Assembly: GCF_001642995.1 (NCBI RefSeq)
Contig: NZ_LOHS01000069.1
Span: 1 to 64,000, forward strand
Direction of reading: 5' to 3'
DNA length: 64,000 nucleotides
Origin: Streptomyces jeddahensis
Lineage (GTDB): Bacteria > Actinomycetota > Actinomycetes > Streptomycetales > Streptomycetaceae
This document shows, one piece after another, positions 1 through 12,171 of this stretch. How positions within the stretch are numbered: the first letter of the stretch is position 1; each line of letters begins with the position of its first letter. Position numbers and translations under genes: made by a program. The notes beneath the pieces were generated by a model. It did no database searches and was not told where the DNA came from. It saw only the letters and a list, made by a program, of their open reading frames with translations.

Positions 1-288
1 GGTCGGGGCCGCGCCGGGATGTACGTCCTCGGTCTGGCGCCTAGCCGTACGTCGTCGGGCGAGCCCGGATTTTGCGCCAGCCGCTGCGGGCGCACATCCC
101 GCCACGTCCCCTTACGCCGCATCGCGCCTGCGGGCATACCGTTGTGGGCGGCGCACGCCCTCACCGTTGTGGGCAATCGTTCCGCAGGGCTGGGGGCACC
201 TCCCAGCGGTAGCTGGGGGAGGGTGGGCACAACCCACGACGTACGGTGCCGTTCATCGTGGTCCAGCCCCCCCCGGTAGGGGAGGGGT
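1..288. repeat. Intergenic repeat-rich segment at left edge
   Basis: No credible gene is visible here. ACCGTTGTGGGC occurs twice (138-149 and 163-174). It runs into a run of nested inverted repeats (about 188-232) built on CTCCCAGC / GCTGGGGGAG, followed by GTGGG-CACAA-CCCAC. From memory, sequences of this style (GTTGTGGGCAATCGTTCCGCAGGG followed by a CTGGGGG hairpin) recur between genes in many Streptomyces genomes. I therefore read it as a dispersed palindromic repeat rather than a gene. The function is unknown. Confidence 0.45.
265..287 (-). terminator. Possible terminator after the P-loop kinase gene
   Basis: A C-run (266-274) and a G-rich arm (277-287) separated by about four bases can pair immediately downstream of the stop codon of the minus-strand gene ending at 289. 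The stem is imperfect and there is no U-tract, so support is moderate at best. Confidence 0.35.
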
Positions 289-1587
289 TCACCAAGCCGG
301 CGGGCTCGCTATAGAGCGGGCGAGGACGTCGTCCAGTACGCGGGCCGTCGCCGGGACGTCGAGATGGGAGTTGTCGATGATCGGCAGGCCCGAGCCGTAC
401 CACCCGGCCATCCGGCCGTGGATGCGGGCGACCTCCTCATCGGTGAGGCGCCGGTTGCCGCTGCGCTCGGCGTTGCGCTCCAGGACGACGTCCAGGCCCG
501 GCAGCAGTACCACCGGGAGCAGCCCGGGACCGACGTGCCGCTTCCAGCCGCCGAGGCCGACGACCGGCCGGTCGGGGAAGACGGCGTCGTCGAGGATGCA
601 CGAGATGCCGTTGGCGAGGAAGTTGCGTGCGGCGAAGCCGCAGGTGCGGCGGGCCAGGCGGTACTGGGCTTCGGAGTTGTCGTTCCAGCCGGACTGGGGG
701 TTCGCGAAGCCGGAGCGGACCCATTCGCGTACGTCGTCGAGGCTGATGTGCGCGGTGGGGACGCGGCGCTGGTCCGCCCAGTAGCGGGCGACGCTCGTCT
801 TGCCCGCGCCGGCGGGGCCGATGAGCAGCACGGCGAGCGTGGTGGAGGTGGGGTCGGCGGCGCCCCGGGCGGGCGGCGCGCTCGGCATGGCCACGGGTCC
901 GCCGGGCGGCAGCTGGACATGCCCCGTGGTGTCCGCGGTGGGGGGCATCGGGGTGTGGTGCGGGGGCACATGGTGGGGCGGCGCGGCTGCGTGCGGTTGG
1001 CGTTGGCCCCGGGCCTGCGGCATCGCGGCCCCCTGCGGGTGCGCGGCCGTGCCCTGGGGGATGGGGGCGTGCGGCGCGGCTGGCCCGGTCGGCGGCGGGG
1101 TCGGGCCCTGAGACCCGTGAGCCCCCGGCGAGGATGGCGACGGCGTGGCCGGAAGGCCCGGGGATCCGGGCCCGTGCGCCGGGCTGGGCGTGTTCGGGTG
1201 CGGGGCGGCAGGGCCCTGGGAGCCGGATGCGTGGGTCGCGACAGGGCTGGTCGCGCGCACGGCAGGCGCGGAAGGCGAGCCCGGGGCTTGCGGCGGCTGC
1301 TGGGGAGGTGAAACCTGCGGCGGTGGTGATGCCTGCGGCTGCAGGCCCTGCTGGAGCTGAGAGCCCGGCGGCCCGTCCGGGTCCTGCACCGGCTGGGCAT
1401 GCGGCGGCTGCTGGGCCGCCGGACCGTTCGGCGGGGCGGCGAAGCCCTGCGCGGTGGCCGGTGGGCCCGCGGGGACGGGGTCCGCAGCCGACGGCTCCGG
1501 CTGCTGTGTCGCCGGCGGCCGACTGTCGGCGGGTCCCTGCCCCGGCCGGTAGGGCGGCGGCAGCGGAGCCCCCACTGCATGCTGCAT
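289..1587 (-). CDS. P-loop ATPase/kinase-like protein with long Pro/Gln-rich N-terminus
   Basis: 432 residues from ATG at 1587 with GGAG upstream. The first ~240 residues are almost entirely Pro, Ala, Gln, Gly and His, so probably disordered. The rest is a compact P-loop domain with Walker A GPAGAGKTS near residue 257, a D-D-V-R-E segment after it, and a C-terminal stretch like AAA_33 / polynucleotide-kinase or gluconate-kinase type enzymes. The substrate cannot be read from the sequence. It lies just downstream of aroB on the same strand, but a strong hairpin (1668-1699) separates them, so it may be transcribed on its own. An in-frame open stretch continues upstream of 1587 into aroB, but that part is an antisense-frame shadow of aroB. 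Conserved next to aroB in related genomes as far as I recall; function unknown. Confidence 0.8.
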   Translation of the reverse strand: MQHAVGAPLPPPYRPGQGPADSRPPATQQPEPSAADPVPAGPPATAQGFAAPPNGPAAQQPPHAQPVQDPDGPPGSQLQQGLQPQASPPPQVSPPQQPPQAPGSPSAPAVRATSPVATHASGSQGPAAPHPNTPSPAHGPGSPGLPATPSPSSPGAHGSQGPTPPPTGPAAPHAPIPQGTAAHPQGAAMPQARGQRQPHAAAPPHHVPPHHTPMPPTADTTGHVQLPPGGPVAMPSAPPARGAADPTSTTLAVLLIGPAGAGKTSVARYWADQRRVPTAHISLDDVREWVRSGFANPQSGWNDNSEAQYRLARRTCGFAARNFLANGISCILDDAVFPDRPVVGLGGWKRHVGPGLLPVVLLPGLDVVLERNAERSGNRRLTDEEVARIHGRMAGWYGSGLPIIDNSHLDVPATARVLDDVLARSIASPPAW

Positions 1588-1667
1588 CCGGTGCCACTCC
1601 GTCTCGTACAGGCAACTGGTGCGGGGCGAGCGGGGTTTGCGGGCCCACTCGCTACCGAACGGTACCT

Positions 1668-1699
1668 TCCCCGGCCGTCGTTGTGTGAACGGCCGGGGA
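1668..1699 (-). terminator. Terminator after aroB
   Basis: A perfect 11-bp stem (TCCCCGGCCGT at 1668-1678 with ACGGCCGGGGA at 1689-1699) and a 10-base loop lie 60-90 bases past the aroB stop. This ends the aroC-aroK-aroB unit. Confidence 0.7.
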
Positions 1700-1757
1700 C
1701 GCCGCGGAGTGCCCAGGCGCACTACGCGGGGAGGCACCAGGCGGGCAACCCGCCTGC

Positions 1758-4557
<2,800 letters not shown>

Positions 4558-4756
4558 CGGTGCTCCTCATGCTCGCGCCCTGGTACTGCGTACTGCCTTT
4601 GCGTACGCGCGTCCTCGCGTACGGCGGCGGCGCGACCGGGTGCGCGGCCCTGGCCCGCCACCCCCGATCCTCCCACGTCCCGGCCCCGGACCCGGCTGCC
4701 GGTCCAGCTATCGGACGCTTACCGTGTCAGGTCGCCGGTCGCCGGCTGAGTAGCGC

Positions 4757-4786
4757 CTCCCGGCTACCGGACACGGCAGCCGGGAG
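4757..4786 (-). terminator. Terminator after SapA-like gene
   Basis: CTCCCGGCT (4757-4765) pairs perfectly with AGCCGGGAG (4778-4786), and the interior CCG/CGG can extend the stem. It lies just past the stop of the minus-strand secreted-protein gene and upstream of aroC, so it isolates aroC transcription. Confidence 0.65.
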
Positions 4787-4798
4787 CCCACCGACGCG

Positions 4799-5254
4799 TC
4801 AGCCGCAGTGGCCGAAATCGCTCGTGTAGCTGTCCCAGTAAACCCCGCTGTAGGTGTACTCGATGCCACCTGTGTACTTCACGCACTTGTTGGGCGCGTA
4901 CGCGTAGACGGGTCCGGCGTAGTAGCTGTAATCCCCCTTATCCCGCTTCCAGGTTCCGCCTGCCACGAGAATTCCAGCCTCAGTCGTGGCTCCGAGACCG
5001 ACATATCCATTGATATGCATGGTCACAACGCAGTTGTAGCCGCTGGAAGCGTTGTAGAGGAGAGACACTCGCGCCGCAGGCTTGCCCGTGCTCCTGTCAA
5101 CACCGAGTGTCCTGGACTCCAGCACGGAGTAGCCAGAGCCGCACACCGCCTCGGGAGTCGACGCGGCCGCGGCTGCCGGTGTCGCCCCGGCCAGCCCGAC
5201 AAAGCCCGCTATTCCGAGGGCAGCTCCGACCGAAAGAAGGCGCCTTCGTATCAC
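4799..5254 (-). CDS. Secreted SapA-like spore-associated protein
   Basis: 151 residues from GTG at 5254, preceded by AAGGAG at ideal spacing. Residues 1-31 are a Sec signal peptide (MIRRRLL, a hydrophobic core, then an Ala-rich cleavage region). The mature part has VCGSGY, LLYNASSGYNC, YYAGPVYA, KCVKYTG and a C-terminal FGHCG. The four cysteines are at positions conserved in the Streptomyces 'spore-associated protein A' family as I remember it, so I infer an exported, disulfide-bonded cell-surface or spore-associated protein with no known enzymatic activity. Its own terminator and an AT-richer upstream region make it a monocistronic insertion between aroC and aroE. Base composition here is less GC-biased than in its neighbours. 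Confidence 0.8.
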   Translation of the reverse strand: MIRRRLLSVGAALGIAGFVGLAGATPAAAAASTPEAVCGSGYSVLESRTLGVDRSTGKPAARVSLLYNASSGYNCVVTMHINGYVGLGATTEAGILVAGGTWKRDKGDYSYYAGPVYAYAPNKCVKYTGGIEYTYSGVYWDSYTSDFGHCG

Positions 5255-5395
5255 TTTTTCTCCTTCGTGATCACTACGAGGCGCCGCACATTACCGTTCC
5301 TTCGCGTCAAGATCACGCGGAATAGAGAATTCCGAATTACCGAACGCCATGGGCAACACCAAGCGGGTGTCCTCGCACTTTCACTCGGGAAGAAT

Positions 5396-6262
5396 TCACT
5401 GCGCCCTATCGGCCCGGACGGTCACGCGCGCGAGGCCCCGTTCGCCCGCGGCCCGCATCGCCGCGAGCGGCGCCGGCGCATGCCCGGTCATCTGCTCGAC
5501 CTGGAGCACCGCCTGGTGCACCAGCAGGTCGAGGCCGCTGACGACCGCTCCCCCGTATGCCGACCAGCGGGCCGCGAGGTTGGTGGGCCACGGCTCGTAC
5601 AGCACGTCGAAGAGCGTCGCCGGGCGCTCGGGGACGGCGGCCGCGAGGGCGTCCGTGGTGCCCGCCGGGGTCGTGGCGATCACCAGCGGGGCGCGCAGGG
5701 CCTGTGCTGCGTCGGCCCAGTCCACTGTGCGGACCTGCACGTCCAGGCGTTCTCCCCACTGCTGCATCTCGGCCGCGCGCGCCTCGCTGCGGACGTAGAC
5801 GACGACCTCGCCCTCGCAGATCCGCGACAGCGCGGCCAGCGCGGACGAGGCGGTGGCGCCCGCGCCGAGGATCGCCGCAGACTCGACACGGTCGATCCCG
5901 TGCTCGCGGAGGGCCTCGACCATGCCCGGGATATCGGTGTTGTCGCCGAGGCGCCGGCCGTCCTCGGTGAACACCACCGTGTTCACCGCCTCGACCGAGG
6001 CCGCGGTGTCACTGATCTCGTCGAGCAGCGGAATCACCGCGCGCTTGAGCGGCATCGTCAGCGACAGCCCGGCCCACTCCGGCCCCAGCTTCTCGATGAA
6101 CCCGGGCAGCGCCGCCTCGTCCACCTCGAACCGGTCGTACGTCCAGTCACGCAGACCCAGTGCCTCGTACGCCGCGCGGTGCAGCACCGGGGAGAGGGAG
6201 TGGGCGATCGGCGAGCCGAGGACAGCCGCGCGCCGGGCCTGCTCACTGCTTCGTGCTGGCAT
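5396..6262 (-). CDS. aroE: Shikimate dehydrogenase
   Basis: 288 residues. It reduces 3-dehydroshikimate to shikimate with NADPH. The N-terminal substrate domain has the SLSP motif and MPLKRA, whose lysine is the catalytic residue. GDNTDIPG supplies the catalytic aspartate, and GAGATASSALAAL is the nucleotide-binding loop. The ATG at 6262 lies inside the end of mltG (20-base overlap), so it is co-translated as the last gene of the alaS-ruvX-mltG-aroE unit. It is separated from aroC-aroK-aroB only by the SapA-like gene. Confidence 0.95.
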   Translation of the reverse strand: MPARSSEQARRAAVLGSPIAHSLSPVLHRAAYEALGLRDWTYDRFEVDEAALPGFIEKLGPEWAGLSLTMPLKRAVIPLLDEISDTAASVEAVNTVVFTEDGRRLGDNTDIPGMVEALREHGIDRVESAAILGAGATASSALAALSRICEGEVVVYVRSEARAAEMQQWGERLDVQVRTVDWADAAQALRAPLVIATTPAGTTDALAAAVPERPATLFDVLYEPWPTNLAARWSAYGGAVVSGLDLLVHQAVLQVEQMTGHAPAPLAAMRAAGERGLARVTVRADRAQ

Positions 6263-7922
6263 CGAACTTTTCCTTCAACTTCAGGAATTCGGCGTGCGTC
6301 TTGGCGAACTCGGTCTTGCTCATGCCATCGGTGGCGACGAAATACAGCCAGCCGTCGTCCGTCGGGTTCAGCGCCGCCTCCAGCGCATCCTCGCCCGGGT
6401 TGTCGATCGGCCCCGGCGGGAGACCCTTCTGGGTGTACGTGTTGTACGGGTCCTGATTGCTGTTGATCTCGGACTCGCTGATGTGAATGTTGCTCTCGCC
6501 CTTCAGGTAATTGAAGGTCGAGTCGAACTGGAGCAGCTGGTACGTCTCCGTGTTGGTCGGCTTCAGGCGGTTGTAGACGACCTCGGCCATCTTCCGGTAG
6601 TCATCGTGCGTCTTCCCCTCGGCCTGGACCAGGCTCGCCACCGTCAGGACCTGCAGCGGGTTCTTGAGGTTCAGGTCGTCGGCCTTCTCCTTGAGGCCGA
6701 GTTCCTCGTACTTCTCGGTGGCCTGCTGGACCATGGCCTTCAGCACGAACTCGGGCTTCATGCCCTTGGCGACCGGATACGCGGACGGGTAGAGGAATCC
6801 CTCGAGGGGATCCTTGATGTCCTTGTTGTTGTTCGCCCAGTCCGGAAGTCCCAGGCTCTTCCATTCCTTCTTGGCGACGCCCGCCGTGGTGCCCTTCCTG
6901 AGTTCCAGCCGTTTGTCGATCTCCGCGTAGACCCAGGAATTCCGCCGGCCTTCGGGAATGATCAGGTTGTTGCGGCTCTTCGGGTTCAGCATGAGTTCGA
7001 CCGCGGCCGCCGCCGACATCTTGGCGTTGAGCGTGTAAACGCCCGCCTGGATGGTGTTGCCGTCAGGATTCTCGGTCTGGGCCGCCACAAATGCGTCGAC
7101 GCTCTTGACGATGCCTGCTCGCTTCAGCACCTGACCGATCTCGTAGCCGCCGGCGCCCTTGGGGATCTCGACGGTCACCTTCTCGCTGGTCCCGTTACCC
7201 GCGTAGTCCGGGGCCGGGCCGAAACGGTCCTGGTAGAACTGGTAGCCGAAGTAACCGACGCCGCCGATACCGCCGCCGAAGACCAGCACCACGAGCAGGC
7301 ACGCACAGCCGCTGCGGCGCTTCTTCGTCCCGCTGCCGCGGCCGCGCCGGTCGCCTCGTCCCCTGCGGCCGGACCCCTCGTCGTCCCGGTCGTCGTCATC
7401 GTCGCCGCCCGCGAAGAAGGCGTGCTCGCCCTGGTCCGGGCCCGGGTCCCAGTCGGTCTCGGGTTCGGGCGCGGGGCGTCGCCGGGCGGGCGGCTCGGGC
7501 GGCGGGTACGCGTCGGACGTGCGGTAGTAGTCCTGCTGTTCACCGCCGTACGCCCCGCCCTGACCGCCGTACGGGTCGACCGCGTCGGCACCGTACGGCA
7601 TGGGGGCGTGCTGGCCCGTGTCCCAGCCACCGTCGTACTGCTGTCCGTCGTAGCCGCCGGTCTGCTGCCCGCCGTACCCGCCCTGCTGCTGGGGGTCATA
7701 ACCGGGCGACTGCTGCTGCGGCTGGCCGTAGGCAGGCTGCTGACCGGTGCCCCATTCGCCGTACTGCTGGGATTGCTGCGGCTGCTGCGGATAATGCCCC
7801 GGCTGGCCGCCGTAGGGGGACTGGCCGGCGCCTGCCTGCTGCCCTCCCCATCCGCCGTCCCCGTACAACGGGTCCTCCGGATGCCACGGTTCGGAGCCTG
7901 CGCCCCGGCCATACTCAGTCAT
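6243..7922 (-). CDS. mltG: Endolytic peptidoglycan transglycosylase MltG
   Basis: 559 residues from ATG at 7922. MltG cleaves nascent glycan strands at the outer face of the membrane. Residues 1-~195 are cytoplasmic and rich in Gly, Gln, Tyr and Pro, then Asp/Arg. A single membrane helix follows at about 200-225, then a LysM-like segment and the YceG catalytic domain (NLIIPEGRR..., VASLVQAEGK with the catalytic Glu, PYNTYTQKGLPPGPI). The long low-complexity cytoplasmic tail is typical of actinobacterial members and absent from the E. coli enzyme. It lies 124 bases after ruvX and overlaps aroE. Confidence 0.93.
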   Translation of the reverse strand: MTEYGRGAGSEPWHPEDPLYGDGGWGGQQAGAGQSPYGGQPGHYPQQPQQSQQYGEWGTGQQPAYGQPQQQSPGYDPQQQGGYGGQQTGGYDGQQYDGGWDTGQHAPMPYGADAVDPYGGQGGAYGGEQQDYYRTSDAYPPPEPPARRRPAPEPETDWDPGPDQGEHAFFAGGDDDDDRDDEGSGRRGRGDRRGRGSGTKKRRSGCACLLVVLVFGGGIGGVGYFGYQFYQDRFGPAPDYAGNGTSEKVTVEIPKGAGGYEIGQVLKRAGIVKSVDAFVAAQTENPDGNTIQAGVYTLNAKMSAAAAVELMLNPKSRNNLIIPEGRRNSWVYAEIDKRLELRKGTTAGVAKKEWKSLGLPDWANNNKDIKDPLEGFLYPSAYPVAKGMKPEFVLKAMVQQATEKYEELGLKEKADDLNLKNPLQVLTVASLVQAEGKTHDDYRKMAEVVYNRLKPTNTETYQLLQFDSTFNYLKGESNIHISESEINSNQDPYNTYTQKGLPPGPIDNPGEDALEAALNPTDDGWLYFVATDGMSKTEFAKTHAEFLKLKEKFDASTKQ

Positions 7923-8046
7923 CGATCCCCTAGAGCCGCGAGGCGACGGCTGCTCGGCGCTTGTGGCACGGCTCCCGTCCCGCCTCTCTGCTGTGCGGCA
8001 GCTGTTCGAGCGCTGACGCATCGCGCGGAACGTTACCGTATCGCTA

Positions 8047-8511
8047 TCAGATCACCACTTCGACGCCCTCGCCCGGGGCTTGGCCTGACGCCCGTTCGGT
8101 CTCCAGTGCGTTCTGGAGGATGATGACCGCCGCCGCCTGGTCGATGACAGAGCGACCCTTTTTGGACTTCACGCCTGAGGCCCGAAGGCCCTGACTGGCC
8201 GTCACTGTGGTCATCCTCTCATCGACGAGTCTGACCGGGACGGGCGCGATCCCGCGGGCCAGATCCTGGGCGAAGCCCCGGATCTTGGCCGCGGCCGGGC
8301 CTTCGCCCCCGTGGAGGGAGCGGGGCAGGCCCACGACGACCTCGATCGGCTCGTACTCCTCGACGAGCTGGCGCAGCCGCCGGTGGGCGGCCGGGACGTC
8401 GCGTCCCGGCACGGTCTCCACCGGCGTCGCAAGGATCCCGTCGGGGTCGCACGAGGCGACCCCGATGCGGGCGTCCCCGACGTCGATCGCGAGACGACGG
8501 CCGCGGCGCAT
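8047..8511 (-). CDS. ruvX: RuvX/YqgF family pre-16S rRNA nuclease
   Basis: 154 residues. YqgF/RuvX is an RNase H-fold nuclease linked to 5' processing of pre-16S rRNA. The N-terminal LAIDVGDARIGVA carries the first catalytic aspartate. GLPRSLHGGEG, VRLVDERMTTVTA with the acidic DER, and the late D of VIDQAAAVIIL complete the active site. I place the start at ATG 8511. A GTG at 8523 overlapping the alaS stop (GTGA) would add four residues and is equally possible. It directly follows alaS, as in other Actinobacteria. Confidence 0.93.
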   Translation of the reverse strand: MRRGRRLAIDVGDARIGVASCDPDGILATPVETVPGRDVPAAHRRLRQLVEEYEPIEVVVGLPRSLHGGEGPAAAKIRGFAQDLARGIAPVPVRLVDERMTTVTASQGLRASGVKSKKGRSVIDQAAAVIILQNALETERASGQAPGEGVEVVI

Positions 8512-8519
8512 AGCCGTCG

Positions 8520-11189
8520 TCACGCCGTCTCGGCGACGAGGCGTTCGACTGCGGCGACGGCCTCGCCGATGGCGGCCGGGTTCTGGCCGCCGCCCTGGGC
8601 GACGTCCGGCTTGCCGCCGCCACCGCCGCCGAGGGTCTTGGCGGCCGTACGGACCAGCTCGCCGGCCTTGAGGCCGCGCTCGCGGGCGGCCTCGTTGGTG
8701 GCGATGACCGTCAGCGGCTTGCCGTTCACCGTGGTGAACAGGGCCACGACGGCCGGACGGTCGCCCTGGATGCGGCCGCGCACATCGAGGACCAGCTTGC
8801 GCAGGTCGTCGGCGGTGGTGCCGTCCGGGACCTGGCCGGTCACCAGAGCGACACCGCGGACGTCCTGGGCGCCCTGGGCGAGACCGGCGGCGGCCTGGAG
8901 GACCTTCTCCGCGCGGAACTTCTCGATCTCCTTCTCGGCGTCCTTCAGCTTGCCGAGCATGGCGGCGATCTTCTCGGGGAGCTCCTCGGGGCGGCCCTTG
9001 ACCAGCTCCTGGAGCTGGGCGACGACCGTGTGCTCGCGGGCGAGGAAGTTGTAGGCGTCCACGCCGACGAGAGCCTCGATACGGCGTACGCCCGAGCCGA
9101 TCGACGACTCGCCGAGCAGCTTCACCAGACCCAGCTGGGCGGTGTTGTGGACGTGCGTACCGCCGCACAGCTCCTTGGAGAAGTCGCCGATGGTCACGAC
9201 GCGCACGCGCTCGCCGTACTTCTCGCCGAACTCGGCGATGGCACCCTGCTTCTTGGCCTCGTCGATACTCATGACCTCGGCCTGGACGTCCAGGTCGCGG
9301 GCGAGCACCTCGTTGATCTTCTGCTCGACGTCGGTCATCACGGCCGTGGGTACGGCGGAGGGGGAGCCGAAGTCGAAGCGGAAGCGGCCGGGCTGGTTCT
9401 CGGAACCGGCCTGGGCGGCCGTCGGGCCGAGGGCGTCGCGCAGCGCCTGGTGGGTCAGGTGCGTGGCGGAGTGGGCGCGGGCGATGGCCTTGCGGCGGCG
9501 GGCGTCGATGGTGGCGTGGGCCGTGGCGCCGACGGTCACCTCGCCGACCTGGACGACGCCCTTGTGGACGTACACGCCCGGGACGGGCTTCTGGCAGTCG
9601 CGGACCTCGATGACGGCACCGGTGTCGATCTTGATGCGGCCGGTGTCGCCGATCTGGCCGCCGCCCTCGGCGTAGAACGGTGTGCGGTCGAGGACGATCT
9701 CGACCTCGTCGCCCTCGGTGGCGGCGGGCGAGGAGACGCCGTCGACGAGGATGCCGACGACCCTGGACTCGCCCTCGGTGTCGCTGTAGCCGATGAAGTC
9801 GGTCTCGCCGGAGGCGTCGGCGATCTCGCGGTAGGCGCCGAGGTCGGCGTGGCCGGTCTTCTTGGCCTGGGCGTCGGCCTTGGCGCGCTCCCGCTGCTCC
9901 TTCATCAGACGGCGGAAGCCGTCCTCGTCCACGCTCAGGCCCTGCTCGGCGGCCATCTCGAGGGTGAGGTCGATCGGGAAGCCCCAGGTGTCGTGGAGCA
10001 GGAACGCCTTGTCGCCGGGGAGCACGGCGGAGCCGGCGGCCTTGGCCTCGGTCACGGCGGTGTCGAGGACGTTGGTGCCGGCCTTCAGCGTCTTGAGGAA
10101 GCGCTCCTCCTCGGCCAGTGCGACGCTCTCGATGCGCTTGCGGTCCTGGACGAGCTCCGGGTACTGCTGGCCCATCGTGTTGATGACGACGTCGATGAGA
10201 TCGCCGACGACCGGGCCGGTGGCGCCGAGCAGGCGCATGTTACGGATGGCGCGGCGCATGATGCGGCGCAGGACGTAGCCGCGGCCCTCGTTGCCGGGGG
10301 TGACGCCGTCGCCGATGAGCATGACGGACGTACGGATGTGGTCGGTGACGACGCGCAGCGAGACGTCGCTGGTGTGGGCCTCGCCGTAGCGGACGCCGGT
10401 GAGCTCGGTGGCCTTGTCGATCACGACACGCGAGGTGTCGATCTCGTACATGTTCTGGACGCCCTGCAGGATCATGGCGAGGCGCTCAAGGCCGAGACCC
10501 GTGTCGATGTTCTTGCTGGGCAGGTCGCCGAGGATCTCGAAGTCCTCCTTGGAGGTGCCCTCGCCGCGCTCGTACTGCATGAAGACCAGGTTCCAGATCT
10601 CCACGTACCGCTCGTCGTTGACGGCGGGGCCGCCCTCGACGCCGAACTCGGGGCCGCGGTCGTAGTTGATCTCGGAGCACGGGCCGCACGGGCCGGGGAC
10701 GCCCATGGACCAGAAGTTGTCCTTCTTGCCCAGGCGCTGGATGCGCTCGGCGGGGACGCCGATCTGGTCGCGCCAGATCGCCTCGGCCTCGTCGTCGTCC
10801 TGGTAAACGGTGATCCAGAGTTTCTCCGGCTCCAGGCCGTAACCGCCCTTGTCCTGGGGCGCGGTGAGCAGCTCCCAGGCGAGCTTGATGGCGCCTTCCT
10901 TGAAGTAGTCGCCGAAGGAGAAGTTGCCGCACATCTGGAAGAACGTGCCGTGCCGGGTGGTCTTGCCGACCTCTTCGATGTCCGGCGTGCGCACGCACTT
11001 CTGCACGCTGGTGGCGCGCGGGGCGGGCGGGGCGACCTCGCCGAGGAAGTACGGCTTGAAGGGGACCATGCCCGCGTTGACGAGCAGCAGGGTCGGGTCG
11101 TCCGCGATCAGCGACGCCGACGGCACGACGGTGTGCCCACGCTCTTCGAAGAAGCGCAACCAGCGGCGGCGGATTTCAGCCGACTCCAT
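8520..11189 (-). CDS. alaS: Alanyl-tRNA synthetase
   Basis: 889 residues, the usual full length. It charges tRNA-Ala and edits mischarged Ser/Gly. Class II motif 1 lies near the N-terminus ([12 protein letters not shown]), with the [19 protein letters not shown] segment of the adenylation site. The editing domain has [12 protein letters not shown] and CGGTHV, the zinc/editing motifs. The C-terminal region ends in the glycine-rich [19 protein letters not shown]1-type domain. The ATG at 11189 overlaps the DUF6167 stop by one base (TGATG), so it is co-translated with the two small membrane-associated proteins upstream. Confidence 0.97.
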   Translation of the reverse strand: MESAEIRRRWLRFFEERGHTVVPSASLIADDPTLLLVNAGMVPFKPYFLGEVAPPAPRATSVQKCVRTPDIEEVGKTTRHGTFFQMCGNFSFGDYFKEGAIKLAWELLTAPQDKGGYGLEPEKLWITVYQDDDEAEAIWRDQIGVPAERIQRLGKKDNFWSMGVPGPCGPCSEINYDRGPEFGVEGGPAVNDERYVEIWNLVFMQYERGEGTSKEDFEILGDLPSKNIDTGLGLERLAMILQGVQNMYEIDTSRVVIDKATELTGVRYGEAHTSDVSLRVVTDHIRTSVMLIGDGVTPGNEGRGYVLRRIMRRAIRNMRLLGATGPVVGDLIDVVINTMGQQYPELVQDRKRIESVALAEEERFLKTLKAGTNVLDTAVTEAKAAGSAVLPGDKAFLLHDTWGFPIDLTLEMAAEQGLSVDEDGFRRLMKEQRERAKADAQAKKTGHADLGAYREIADASGETDFIGYSDTEGESRVVGILVDGVSSPAATEGDEVEIVLDRTPFYAEGGGQIGDTGRIKIDTGAVIEVRDCQKPVPGVYVHKGVVQVGEVTVGATAHATIDARRRKAIARAHSATHLTHQALRDALGPTAAQAGSENQPGRFRFDFGSPSAVPTAVMTDVEQKINEVLARDLDVQAEVMSIDEAKKQGAIAEFGEKYGERVRVVTIGDFSKELCGGTHVHNTAQLGLVKLLGESSIGSGVRRIEALVGVDAYNFLAREHTVVAQLQELVKGRPEELPEKIAAMLGKLKDAEKEIEKFRAEKVLQAAAGLAQGAQDVRGVALVTGQVPDGTTADDLRKLVLDVRGRIQGDRPAVVALFTTVNGKPLTVIATNEAARERGLKAGELVRTAAKTLGGGGGGKPDVAQGGGQNPAAIGEAVAAVERLVAETA

Positions 11190-11527
11190 CAGTGGTCCTC
11201 ATTCCGGTTGTACGAGTACGCCGGCCTGTCGGCGTACTTCGGGTTGTTGCTGTTTTCGATGGCGGCGAGGCGCCGCGGGGCCGGGAGTCCGGCGTCGGTC
11301 TCGGCGTTCAGCCCGAGGGCCTCGTCGAGTTCGGCCTCCCGCTGGGCCATGCCGTCACGGACGTCGAGGGCGAAGTCCTTGAGCTTGTGGCCCGCCTCGA
11401 TCGCCTTGTTCGCGGCCTGCGCGGCGAGGCTCTCGGGGGTCAGCTGCTTCAGCTTGCGGTTGACCTTGGTGGTGGCCCACACGCCGGCGGCCGCGCCTGC
11501 GGTGAACCAGAACGTACGGCGGAACAT
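11189..11527 (-). CDS. Small DUF6167-type protein
   Basis: 112 residues. The N-terminus ([21 protein letters not shown]) is a short hydrophobic anchor followed by a basic patch. The remainder is a charged helical region ([38 protein letters not shown]) and an Asn/Tyr-rich tail. This arrangement is found between the DUF948 gene and alaS across Streptomyces. Function unknown; probably peripheral to the membrane. The gap to the upstream gene is seven bases and the stop overlaps the alaS start by one. Confidence 0.85.
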   Translation of the reverse strand: MFRRTFWFTAGAAAGVWATTKVNRKLKQLTPESLAAQAANKAIEAGHKLKDFALDVRDGMAQREAELDEALGLNAETDAGLPAPRRLAAIENSNNPKYADRPAYSYNRNEDH

Positions 11528-11534
11528 CGCTGCG

Positions 11535-11990
11535 TCAGTCCTTCTTCCGCTTCGCCCGCTTTGCAGCGCGCGCGGACGGGACGGTGCGGCCCACGATCAC
11601 GGTACGCCGGGAGCGCTCGGCGGTCATCTGCGTATCGGCGGGGGCCGTCCTGCGGCCGATGGCCCGCCGCACGCCGTAGCCGAACGCCGCGACCTTGACC
11701 AGGGGGCCGCCGAAGGTGGACGCGACGGTCGTGGAGAGCGCCGACGCGTTCGACGTGACTTCCTGGACGTCCGACGCGATGGCGTCGACCCGGTCGATCT
11801 GGGTCTGTGCGGAGCGCACGGCCGCGGAGGCGTCGGCCAGCAGCGGGACGGCCTGCTCGGTCACATCCGCCACGAGCTTGGTGGTCGCTCTGAGCGTCTG
11901 GGCCAGCCTCGCCAGCGCCACGGCGAGGAAGGAGACCAGGATCGCCCAGAAGACGGCCACCAGGATCCCGGCAACCTCTCCACCGGACAC
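11535..11990 (-). CDS. DUF948 membrane protein
   Basis: 151 residues from GTG at 11990. One N-terminal transmembrane helix (AGILVAVFWAILVSFLAVAL) is followed by a long amphipathic helical region typical of DUF948 proteins (VADVTEQAVPLLADASAAVRSAQTQ...), then a basic tail (RSRRTVIVG...AAKRAKRKKD). It is the first gene of the DUF948-DUF6167-alaS-ruvX-mltG-aroE run and is divergent from the STAND ATPase. Its role is unknown. Confidence 0.88.
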   Translation of the reverse strand: MSGGEVAGILVAVFWAILVSFLAVALARLAQTLRATTKLVADVTEQAVPLLADASAAVRSAQTQIDRVDAIASDVQEVTSNASALSTTVASTFGGPLVKVAAFGYGVRRAIGRRTAPADTQMTAERSRRTVIVGRTVPSARAAKRAKRKKD

Positions 11991-12133
11991 TGTGCACCGC
12001 TCTCTGTTCGTCGTGCGTGAACATCCAAAAGTCGTCCCCCGAGCCTATCGCGCCGGTGGTGCCGCTCCGCACCGCATTACCGCCTGAGGCCCGGCCGCAC
12101 CCGGTCCCGGGATGCGGGAGTTGCGTGAAGCGA

Positions 12134-12163
12134 TTGTACGGATAGCACATGCGTGAGTACGCT
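12134..12163 (+). promoter_or_regulatory. Candidate promoter for a leaderless STAND gene transcript
   Basis: TTGTAC (12134-12139) and TACGCT (12158-12163) are spaced by 18 bases, which would place the transcription start within a few bases of the ATG at 12172. No ribosome binding site precedes that ATG, so a leaderless mRNA, common in Streptomyces, would be consistent. Confidence 0.35.
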
Positions 12164-12171
12164 GCGTCCGC

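Noticed and set aside
9030..12020. 996-codon plus-strand frame opposite alaS
   Set aside because: It is the antisense of alaS and the two small genes, rich in Val/Gly/Asp/Leu from high-GC codon mirroring, without family motifs or an RBS.
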